A DNA stretch of 64,000 nt from NCBI GenBank assembly GCA_028285755.1, contig JANQOQ010000004.1:1-64000 (forward strand), read 5' to 3'. A model generated the notes under the pieces. It saw only the letters and a list, made by a program, of their open reading frames with translations, searched no databases and was not told where the DNA came from. Position 1 is the first letter of the stretch, and each line of letters opens with the position of its first letter. The DNA is from Puniceicoccaceae bacterium (GTDB lineage Bacteria > Verrucomicrobiota > Verrucomicrobiia > Opitutales > JAFGAQ01). The translations under genes and the position numbers were made by a program. Positions 27,172 to 34,789 of this stretch are shown piece after piece.

Positions 27172-28184
27172 AGTGATTGAGTTTGATTTAGCACCCAAGC
27201 CTTAACAAGCGCTGGGTAATGGTGGAAGTGAGACATCTTTTCGCTGACCCTGTCAGTCAACTCAGTTGAAATTAAATCAGTGAGGCGGTCTTGCACAAGT
27301 GGATCAGACCGAAAATATTCAACGGGAAAAAATCCACGCTTGACGGTCCCGTTCATAGCGTCTGCAGCTGCTTCTTGATCTTGCGCAAACGCATAAAGGT
27401 GAACCATCCTGTAGTAACGCTCTCCGTCCTGCAGTCCCTGGGCTTCAAAATCAGCGATCAAAGCATCCAAAGATTTTAAATCCCCTCGATATCCTGCCTC
27501 GTAGGCCATCGCAAAGCGGGCCCAGACGGTAGAAGGATTGAGTGCAGCAGAAGCTAGCCAGAACTGTTGTGCAGCAGCATACTCGCCTCGATAGAATGCA
27601 ATGAGTCCCGAGTAAAACAGATGCTTTTCTGTAATCGGAGCCGCTTCATTCCGAAGGGCGATATACATCACATTGTCCGATTCGGTTGCTGCCTGGTAAT
27701 CTCCGCTATAGATATGGTTTTTCGATATCTGGCTTAACGCTTGGGAACGGCGATAGTTTGAGTCATCAAGTTCAGCAAGATAGGTGTATAGCTCAACGGA
27801 AACAGTATGGTAACCCACATAGCGAAGCACGTAGGCTAATCCGGCAGCAGCCGAGATATTAAACCCTTCAAAACTCATGAGTTCAAAGTATGCTTTCGCC
27901 GCTTCCTCTGGCCTAGCTGTTTTAGAATCGAGCCGCGCAAGCAAAAACCGAGCCTCCAGATCGTCTGATTGCTTATCCAGTCTATTGTTAAGTAGTTTTC
28001 GAGCCTCTTCATAGGCACCGCTCACTGCGCCCAGGGAACTACCCTGCTCCATCAATTCCTTGATGAACGTGGGGGAGTATTCATCGGCGATACCAGAAAT
28101 AAACAAGCCAAAAGCCGCTCCAACTACCCAGCAAATCCGGGAGTTGAAGCGGCTCGGAATAAAATCAATGGAAGTGAGCCCCAT
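27168..28184 (-). CDS. Exported tetratricopeptide-repeat protein
   Basis: 338 aa with an N-terminal hydrophobic segment (ICWVVGAAFGLFISGIA) likely to be a signal peptide. The body is built of about six to eight TPR-like helix pairs, e.g. KQSDDLEARFLLARLDSKTA, PEEAAKAYFELMSFEGFN, YSGDYQAATESDNVMYIAL and YRGEYAAAQQFWLASAALN. No catalytic motif is seen. It lies 9 bp after the TonB receptor stop and overlaps the isoaspartyl peptidase gene. A periplasmic adaptor or binding role for the receptor system is possible but is only inferred from position. Confidence 0.75.
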   Translation of the reverse strand: MGLTSIDFIPSRFNSRICWVVGAAFGLFISGIADEYSPTFIKELMEQGSSLGAVSGAYEEARKLLNNRLDKQSDDLEARFLLARLDSKTARPEEAAKAYFELMSFEGFNISAAAGLAYVLRYVGYHTVSVELYTYLAELDDSNYRRSQALSQISKNHIYSGDYQAATESDNVMYIALRNEAAPITEKHLFYSGLIAFYRGEYAAAQQFWLASAALNPSTVWARFAMAYEAGYRGDLKSLDALIADFEAQGLQDGERYYRMVHLYAFAQDQEAAADAMNGTVKRGFFPVEYFRSDPLVQDRLTDLISTELTDRVSEKMSHFHHYPALVKAWVLNQTQSL

Positions 28185-28193
28185 TAATGAAAT

Positions 28194-31100
28194 CTAGAAG
28201 TCGTAGCGCACCTCTGCATAGAAATAGCGTCCACGATTGCTGTGGAGTGCAGACTCGTAGCCATAGGATTCATCCGGGTTGAGCGGCGGATCCTGGTTGA
28301 AGAGATTGCGAACCCCAAGAAGAAGACGTGTTCCATCAAATGGACCCTCGGAGAATCGATAGGAAACGGTTGAGTCCAAAGTCAGGTAAGGATCAACGAC
28401 CCACTCGTTAGACTCGCCGGAGGGATCGAGGTCGGCATCTGAATCCACATCATTATCAACCACCTTGCTGATGTAGCGAGCTGATAGCGATGCTCTCCAA
28501 TTATCTTTGCGCCAAGCAAGGGAAGTCCGGCCGCGAAAACGTGGCTGAGCCCGGTCCGCATCGCCAAGTATGGAATTGTTAACTGGTCCGCCATCCACTT
28601 CCTGCTCACGATAATGAGAGAGGAACGAAGCCGTTCCGCGTAGTGTAAACTGCCCGATATCCGTTTCAGAGAAGACATACTCCATGAAATAGTCGAATCC
28701 ACCTACTTCACGTATTGAACGATTTTCAAATGTGTTGAACACGAGATCGATCGCACCCACCGCAAATACTCCCTGGCTCTGTGCGAGATCAATATCAGCC
28801 TGCGTCAAAGGACGTCGGCGGACGAAATCAGCTATTTGAGGGGCGTCTCCAACGGATACGGATGGATCGAAACCCAACGTTTGACCGATCGCTGCTTCAC
28901 GCTCAAGGACATCCTCGGTATTATCGATTCGGATAATGTCGTTGATCTTGATGTTAAAGTAATCTATACCCAGTGTAAGGCCTTCAAATTCGGGAACTCG
29001 CCAGACTGCACCCAGCGTGTAAGTCTCAGACTCTTCGGGTCCCAGATCGTCACCCCCACCCCGTAGTTCAGATACGGGATCCGTACCGTCATTTTCGGGA
29101 TTGGAGGGGTCAAACTCAATGCGATAGGTATCCTCAATACCTTCATTTGAACGTTGTATGGGTTGCGTCAGAAGCGACAGATTCGGTGCGGTGAAACCCT
29201 GTGCAAAGCTTGCGCGAAAGAGGACATCCGGGCTCGGATACCAGGCAACGCCGATCTTCGGCTTAGTCACAGTGCCGAAATCATCATAATCCTCAAAACG
29301 GCCTGCGAGCTGAAGCTCTAACCGGTGAAGCAAGTGCTGGCGATTGGCCTCCCCAAATATAGGAATGAGTGCTTCTACAAACGCACCGTAAACGGTTCGG
29401 TCTGCCTCGGTATCAGGAGTCGGGCTCACGCCGATAACATCGGATTCTCCGTTCACTGAATCATCGAAGCGGATCGTGCCGTCAAGACGTGGATCACGGT
29501 CATCTTCGTAGCTTTCCTGCCTTACCTCAAAACCGAATGCCACACCAATGGGGTTTCCATTCCATTCAAAAATATCTGGTGAATTCGCTTTGAAATCGTA
29601 TTGGACTAAATCAGTCACACCCGTTCTTTCCACTGAGATAAATGCAGATTCGAAGTCAGCAGGATCGTTGACCCCAGGACCTCCAAAAAGATTCAGTGCG
29701 TTAGGGGTGGACCGACCCAAAACATCTTCAAACCCTGTCTTGGAGAGTCGCCCGGTTTCACTATCATTGGCCTCATTGCGATTGTAGCGAATACCCGTAT
29801 CCCAATACCAGCTATCGTTGAAAAAGCCAGCCAGGCCAGCGGTTGCTATGAGAGATTCGTTTTCTACAGTTACGAGTCTTTGGCCGAAATCTTCAGCGCG
29901 CCAATTACGAACCAGCAGCGGAATGCCTTCTTCTGGGAGTGGATCTCCACCTATGGTGATTCCATCCAGGCGATTGGGATTCGGAGAGCCGTCCGCGAAA
30001 GTCACAGGTCCAAACGGATTATAATAGTTTTGGGCAGGGATGGTTAAAGCCGCAGAACTACTGATGTTAGAGGGTGCACGCGCAAGGAATGTCTCTGAAT
30101 CGTAATACCCCAACTCCCCATATACGCGAAGCGTTTCGCTAAAATCATGATTAACCGTAGCGAAGAATGTGGAACGCTCCGCAGAAGAAGTCAAGGTCCG
30201 CAAAGGGACGGTATCGTAGCGCTCACTGCGAGGCAATGAGCCATCGTCGACTCCCAGACCTGTATTCAACACTGCACGGGTGCCTCCTGATCCCGGAGGC
30301 TCGATATGAAATTGACCGCGAGAATTAGAAAAAGTAGCTCCATCAATGCGAATGCGTGCTCCATCAACGGTTCCCAGGTTGGTATAGAAACTACTCGATG
30401 AAACGTTTTGGATAGACGTATCACCCTGGAACCACTCCGGGACGAGGGGTCGTTTGTCCCCTAAAGCTGCATAATCCCGATCTCCGGTCAGAATAGGGTC
30501 ACGCTCAAAGTAGCTAGCGAAAATCGTTACGTTGGTAGCTCCGTCATTGAAGTCAAAACCTCCTGTGTAGTCTATGAGATATTCGTCAAAGTCACCTTCT
30601 TCCGTAAATCCATATCGAGCGCGCAGACGTTGCCCGGTAAGATCTTGCTCAAGAATCGTATTCACCACACCCGCAGAAGCATCGGTTCCGTAAATGGCTG
30701 ATGCACCATCCCTGAGAACTTCGATACGATCAATCAATCCTGCGGGAACAATATTCGCGTTTACAAGAACGGATGGTGTAGAATCGATCGTCTGGTTAAG
30801 AGGGTGAGGCGCGAGTCGTCTGCCGTTGAGTAGCACTAGTGTATAAGCCGAACCCAGACTACGAAGATTAACAGACGTAACATCCCCGCGGGCATCATTG
30901 GGGCCATCTTCGGACTCGTTGAATTCTGCAGCCCCAGTGAAAACCAACTCACTAAAAATCTCACCTGAGGTCGAAAAACCGTCCTCTAAGATAGTATCCG
31001 TATCCACCTGTGTGATCGGAAGCGTCGTCTCAGTGTCAAATCGAGTAATCTGTGATCCTGTGATGAGGAATGGATCCAGCATTAGCACATTCTCGCCAGC

Positions 31101-31199
31101 CGATTCCTGGGCTGACGTAATCGATGCAGTGGCCAGGAGCCAAAAGACAGTTATAAATGCGAGAGTTCCCGTGAATATGGTTCGTTTCTTATATTTCAT
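28194..31199 (-). CDS. TonB-dependent receptor, large
   Basis: 1001 aa with signal peptide ending near TASITSAQE. ENVLMLDPFLITGSQITRFD is the N-terminal segment shared with other receptors here. The plug domain includes VTSVNLRSLGSAYTLVLLNG, RIEVLRDGASAIYGTDASAG and VVNTILEQDL; the barrel ends in RGRYFYAEVRYDF with terminal Phe. The LVLLNGRRLAP pattern is that of receptors for peptides, sugars or vitamins rather than classical siderophores. Leading a TPR, isoaspartyl-peptidase and hydrolase operon, it probably imports peptides or amino-acid conjugates. It is divergent from the dehydratase at 31474 across a 274-bp gap in which no obvious operator is seen. Confidence 0.9.
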   Translation of the reverse strand: MKYKKRTIFTGTLAFITVFWLLATASITSAQESAGENVLMLDPFLITGSQITRFDTETTLPITQVDTDTILEDGFSTSGEIFSELVFTGAAEFNESEDGPNDARGDVTSVNLRSLGSAYTLVLLNGRRLAPHPLNQTIDSTPSVLVNANIVPAGLIDRIEVLRDGASAIYGTDASAGVVNTILEQDLTGQRLRARYGFTEEGDFDEYLIDYTGGFDFNDGATNVTIFASYFERDPILTGDRDYAALGDKRPLVPEWFQGDTSIQNVSSSSFYTNLGTVDGARIRIDGATFSNSRGQFHIEPPGSGGTRAVLNTGLGVDDGSLPRSERYDTVPLRTLTSSAERSTFFATVNHDFSETLRVYGELGYYDSETFLARAPSNISSSAALTIPAQNYYNPFGPVTFADGSPNPNRLDGITIGGDPLPEEGIPLLVRNWRAEDFGQRLVTVENESLIATAGLAGFFNDSWYWDTGIRYNRNEANDSETGRLSKTGFEDVLGRSTPNALNLFGGPGVNDPADFESAFISVERTGVTDLVQYDFKANSPDIFEWNGNPIGVAFGFEVRQESYEDDRDPRLDGTIRFDDSVNGESDVIGVSPTPDTEADRTVYGAFVEALIPIFGEANRQHLLHRLELQLAGRFEDYDDFGTVTKPKIGVAWYPSPDVLFRASFAQGFTAPNLSLLTQPIQRSNEGIEDTYRIEFDPSNPENDGTDPVSELRGGGDDLGPEESETYTLGAVWRVPEFEGLTLGIDYFNIKINDIIRIDNTEDVLEREAAIGQTLGFDPSVSVGDAPQIADFVRRRPLTQADIDLAQSQGVFAVGAIDLVFNTFENRSIREVGGFDYFMEYVFSETDIGQFTLRGTASFLSHYREQEVDGGPVNNSILGDADRAQPRFRGRTSLAWRKDNWRASLSARYISKVVDNDVDSDADLDPSGESNEWVVDPYLTLDSTVSYRFSEGPFDGTRLLLGVRNLFNQDPPLNPDESYGYESALHSNRGRYFYAEVRYDF

Positions 31200-31473
31200 A
31201 GCTTACTTGTAAATTCGATAATACTGATAGCCAGAAAACTAGCAGTTTTAGAGGTAGAAATATGTATGCTAGATCAATGCCAACACAGAGATTGTAGTTA
31301 AAATCGTCACAAAGGATTAAAAGATAAAATAACCCCTAGAAGCTCCAGTTGGCTGAAAATGGAATGTCCGTTACAAACCCGATTCATTTATCAGTTCAGA
31401 AGTTCAATACTTTGCTGCGTTCTAATATTGCGCTAGTCATAATATTGAGTAAGCAATATACGCTCAATAATAC

Positions 31474-32451
31474 ATGCATGAGCTTACATACAATGACGTT
31501 CAGAATGCGGCGAATCGTATAGCAAATATCTGCTTAAAAACGCCCGTTAAACAAAACGATCAATTGGATTTACTGACCGGGGCTAAAATTTTTCTGAAAT
31601 GTGAAAATCTTCAGAAAAGCGGTTCATTTAAAATGCGAGGTGCAACCAATGCCATCAATAGCATGGCGCCCTCAGCTTTAAGATTAGGCGTAGTTGCCCA
31701 TTCCTCTGGCAATCATGCAAGTGCACTAGCTACGGCAGCAACGGCTAGAGGTATTAACTCTTTTTTAATTATACCCAAAGATGCACCCACTACTAAACTA
31801 AAGGCCACTGAAAGGGCGGGAGCCAACATTACCTTGTGTGAAAGATCACCCCAGTCTCGCATTGATACAATGAAAAGAATCCAGAGTGCGACCGGTTCCA
31901 CCGAGATTCATCCATTTGAGAATCCATACGTAGTAGCAGGACAAGGAACTGCTGCGCTGGAACTTCTAAATGCAGTGGATAATCTCGACTACATTTTGGC
32001 ACCTGTAGGTGGTGGAGGATTACTCGCGGGTACTATTACTGCAGCATCTATGCCGGGAGCAAAAACGAAAATAATAGGAGTCGAACCTACTAAAACGAGT
32101 ATTGCTAAGCAATCCGTTGAAACCAAGAAGAAATTCTCGCATACAAAGCCCGCTTCAATTGCGGATGCTTTGCTAACTGGCAGTCTCGGAAATCTAACGT
32201 TCCCGATCATATGCAATAGTGTGGATCAAATTCTTACGGTTTCAGAATCAGAAATATTGGATGCCGTTAGGCTTATAAAGGATAACATGAATATCATGGT
32301 AGAACCATCATCAGCTACCTGTTTGGCAGCTGTATTGAGTTATAAAACGCTTTTCTTGGGTAAAAAAGTTGGAATCATCCTATCCGGGGGTAATATATCC
32401 CATGATGAATATGAAAGCATCGCTATTAAACTTTCCACTCACATGATCTAA
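31474..32451 (+). CDS. Threonine/serine/beta-hydroxyaspartate dehydratase-like PLP enzyme
   Basis: 325 aa fold-type II PLP enzyme, the length of catabolic threonine dehydratase, serine racemase or BhcB, without a C-terminal ACT domain. The PLP lysine is Lys53 in KSGSFKMRGATNAI; VAHSSGNHASALATAA binds the ring; LAPVGGGGLLAGTI is the glycine loop for the phosphate; ILSGGNISHDEY closes the site. It would dehydrate a beta-hydroxy-amino acid to an imine/keto acid. In BhcB this gives iminosuccinate, the substrate of an ornithine-cyclodeaminase-family reductase like the one at 17311. It stands alone on the plus strand, followed by a transporter pseudogene. Confidence 0.88.
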   Translation: MHELTYNDVQNAANRIANICLKTPVKQNDQLDLLTGAKIFLKCENLQKSGSFKMRGATNAINSMAPSALRLGVVAHSSGNHASALATAATARGINSFLIIPKDAPTTKLKATERAGANITLCERSPQSRIDTMKRIQSATGSTEIHPFENPYVVAGQGTAALELLNAVDNLDYILAPVGGGGLLAGTITAASMPGAKTKIIGVEPTKTSIAKQSVETKKKFSHTKPASIADALLTGSLGNLTFPIICNSVDQILTVSESEILDAVRLIKDNMNIMVEPSSATCLAAVLSYKTLFLGKKVGIILSGGNISHDEYESIAIKLSTHMI

Positions 32452-32469
32452 TACCAGATTCAACGCAAA

Positions 32470-32883
32470 CATTCCAACCTATTTGTATGTCTTTCATTCA
32501 CACTGGGATTTATGTCTGCCATGGCCAAAACTTAGCCTTACTCCATAAGAATTATGTAAAGCTTGGCGCAACGATAAATGTGGGTGGCACCGCCATCATG
32601 CAGGGCATCGCTACTATATTCATATCCCAATATTATGGTATACATATCGGAATCGCCGGTTAATTTGACTATTATTCTAACCGCAACGCTTGCAAGTATT
32701 GGAACAGCGGGTATACCCTGTGCGGGGGATCATAATGCTTACGATCGTTTTGCAGCAAGCAGGGCTACCCATTGAAGGATTATCACTGATTATAGGCATC
32801 GCCCGTTTACTGGATATGCTTCGTAGCGCCATCAATGTCACTGGTGACGCCGCCGTGACGTGCCATTATAGCCAAGTCTGAAA
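32470..32883 (+). pseudogene. Degraded sodium:dicarboxylate/amino-acid symporter (DAACS, GltP/DctA type), C-terminal remnant
   Basis: Three reading frames together spell the conserved C-terminal half of the family. KLGATINVGGTAIMQGIA and FISQYYGIHIGIAG are in one frame, LTIILTATLASIGTAGIP in a second, and MLTIVLQQAGLPIEGLSLI with LLDMLRSAINVTGDAAVT in a third, which ends at a stop near 32881. At least two frameshifts break the gene and the N-terminal half is missing. The living ancestor would have imported glutamate, aspartate or C4-dicarboxylates, a fitting partner for the neighbouring dehydratase. It ends about 190 bp before the island attachment repeat. Confidence 0.85.
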
Positions 32884-33073
32884 AGGCGATGCATATGAAC
32901 ATCTACAAGGCCAAAAATACGACATAGTAAAAACCTAAAAATGGAGTATGCCTATTTCAGAAGACATACATTATGGTTAACTCATATTACTCATTGAGTA
33001 AATCACAAGTAATTGAAGCCCATAATTAAGATAACCTGCAACTAAAGAATTAAGTGAGGTTAACAATAATTCA

Positions 33074-33124
33074 TTGGTGGAGCCGAACGGGATCGAACCG
33101 TCGACCTCTTCAATGCCATTGAAG
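33074..33124 (-). repeat. Left attachment repeat: 51-bp copy of the 3' part of tRNA-Ala(GGC)
   Basis: These 51 bases are identical to 52075-52125, which lies within the intact tRNA-Ala gene, and cover the anticodon arm through the encoded CCA. The match stops at 33125. The gene is incomplete here, since the acceptor 5' strand and D-arm are absent. This is the classic footprint of site-specific integration into a tRNA 3' end. Confidence 0.93.
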
Positions 33125-33194
33125 GATGTATGTTTTCCATAGCATTCATAGTAAGTATCTTACGAATTATTGCAAATAAGTATTTCTGGAAAAA

Positions 33195-33215
33195 TAATAC
33201 TAAATAATACTTTTT
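33195..33215. repeat. Island-end repeat, left copy
   Basis: TAATACTAAATAATACTTTTT differs by one base from 51944-51964. The copies lie about 70 and 110 bp inside the two attachment repeats, in the same orientation. Arm-type integrase or excisionase binding sites are a possible explanation. Confidence 0.45.
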
Positions 33216-33340
33216 GAAACTAAAATCGCTACTGCAGCAGTATACATGGTCTCATAAAATCTTAATTAAGTTGGGATACTCTATACTAGAATCGAATTAA
33301 AATTCCCAATGCCATAAAGCTTTCCACATTTAAATCTTAC

Positions 33341-33377
33341 AAAAAAGTAAGGCGCGGGTAAAACGTTCCCCGCGCCT
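33341..33377 (-). terminator. Rho-independent terminator after the polysaccharide lyase gene
   Basis: A 9-bp GC-rich stem (AGGCGCGGG at 33350-33358 with CCCGCGCCT at 33369-33377) is followed on the minus strand by TACTTTTTTG. It lies 36 bp after the lyase stop. Confidence 0.85.
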
Positions 33378-33412
33378 TTGTTAGGTAATCAGAATAAATT
33401 GCTGTTTCGTAT

Positions 33413-34582
33413 CTAGTTACCGATACATTCGAACTCGATAATTTCTACTCTTCCAGTCCCCGGAGGAGTCAAGAAGAGCCTGATCTTCGAGGTCGTTCTA
33501 TCTGTAAAATTCACCTCATTCCAGCCTGCACTATTTGCATTTGTATAATTAAAGGCATCTGCCCAGGCACTGCCTGTCCAATATTGAATCTTCCACTGTC
33601 CAATATGCCAATTTCCCGCATTATCTTCATTAACACGCGCACTCTTGATAGTCTTGTTGGCTCCGAAATCGTATTCCAACCAGGCGGGATTAGCAGTAGA
33701 ATTCGCTGCCCCCGAACTTGTGGAACCATCATGAACCCGAGAGATGTTACTCCACCCACCGCTGTTCGCATTAAAATTACCTGCGTTAATTAGATTTACG
33801 TCACCTCCAACATTCTGACCCGGATCTACCTCACTAAAGCTGGATGATGCATCGCCCACACGGATCTCGTCAAAATAGATTGCTCTAGGGCTTGCATCAG
33901 GATCCGGTAATGTATCTTTCTGATACCAGTTTGTCATATAGATTCCTACATCCATTCTAAGGTTTTTAGTTTGACTATCGAAGTAGTTCTTTCCCGTTTG
34001 ATTAAGCTCCTTAGTGCCATTGACCCAGACTTCAGATTTTGCGCTGCTGTCATCATCAAAGTGGATTTTCATTACAACTTCATACCACTGTCCTTTCGCA
34101 AGATTCGTGATCAAATTCGTTTCTACTTTCGTTGCTGAGTTTACAGGACCAAATTGTCGGGTAAATGTTAGTTTTTGGTCGTTGATTTTTACCCAGATAT
34201 TTGGCTTAAAGCCTTCGCTACCTCCATAGTCTGCGATGGTCTGGAAAAGCCACATGGATTCGGGTAAAAAATCGTGGTTCAGAGGTATATAGAACGCAAA
34301 ACCAAACCACCGAGTCGACCCGTTTCCGCCAATATTACTCTTAGTCTTCATGGCATGATATCGGCCATTATAACTTCCGTTAAATGTACACTTGGTGAAC
34401 ATCGAAGTTGTTCCTGCATATTGCTGTGCTGTCGAAGTTGCTACCTGACAATTTGAATTGATATTGCTACCTGACCAGGCGGTGGTGTCGTTTCCGGGGT
34501 TGTAGAAGATAACTCCCGCGTGAGCAGAAGAAGCGGCAGTAAGCGCCGCTGACATGACTATTATTATTTTGAGTATTTTCAT
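33413..34582 (-). CDS. Secreted polysaccharide lyase-like (PF14099 fold) with C-terminal F5/8C (CBM32-like) domain
   Basis: 389 aa with signal peptide (MKILKIIIVMSAALTAASSAHAG). Residues about 24-250 form a concanavalin-like jelly roll with features of the heparin-lyase-I/Polysacc_lyase group: RWFGFAFYIPLNHDF, WLFQTIADYGGSEGFKPNIW, KGQWYEVVMKIHFDDD, SEVWVNGTKE, MDVGIYMTNW and FDEIRVGD. Residues about 265-389 form an F5/8 type C sandwich (WLEYDFGANKTIKSARVNE, WKIQYWTGSAWADAF, KIRLFLTPPGTGRVEIIEF). It would cut a uronate-containing polymer at or outside the cell surface. The family is inferred from pattern, not an alignment. A LacI-type operator lies 66 bp upstream. Confidence 0.75.
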   Translation of the reverse strand: MKILKIIIVMSAALTAASSAHAGVIFYNPGNDTTAWSGSNINSNCQVATSTAQQYAGTTSMFTKCTFNGSYNGRYHAMKTKSNIGGNGSTRWFGFAFYIPLNHDFLPESMWLFQTIADYGGSEGFKPNIWVKINDQKLTFTRQFGPVNSATKVETNLITNLAKGQWYEVVMKIHFDDDSSAKSEVWVNGTKELNQTGKNYFDSQTKNLRMDVGIYMTNWYQKDTLPDPDASPRAIYFDEIRVGDASSSFSEVDPGQNVGGDVNLINAGNFNANSGGWSNISRVHDGSTSSGAANSTANPAWLEYDFGANKTIKSARVNEDNAGNWHIGQWKIQYWTGSAWADAFNYTNANSAGWNEVNFTDRTTSKIRLFLTPPGTGRVEIIEFECIGN

Positions 34583-34647
34583 CCTTATTTGTAGAGTTTG
34601 TATATTCTATACAAATTTGAATACTACTTAAAACAACCTCTAGTTAT

Positions 34648-34660
34648 TGTTAGTGTAACG
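34648..34660. promoter_or_regulatory. LacI-type operator upstream of the polysaccharide lyase gene
   Basis: TGTTAGTGTAACG fits the palindrome TGTTAnnnTAACA with one terminal deviation. It lies 66 bp upstream of the lyase start. One of seven such sites in the island. Confidence 0.7.
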
Positions 34661-34789
34661 ATGAGCTAAAAATGGATAATACAGTAATGTAAGCTTTACC
34701 TATTTGACATCAGCAGCAGACGAAATATCCACTGCCTGTGTTTAGACGCCTCAATATATACCAACTTAATTGAGATTACTCTTTGTGGG

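Noticed and set aside
32578-32881. Two short plus-strand frames that could be called small membrane proteins
   Set aside because: Both are pieces of one broken dicarboxylate symporter, reported as a pseudogene.
33074-33124. A second tRNA-Ala gene
   Set aside because: Only the 3' 51 bases are present; the acceptor 5' strand and D-arm are missing, so it is an attachment-site copy.
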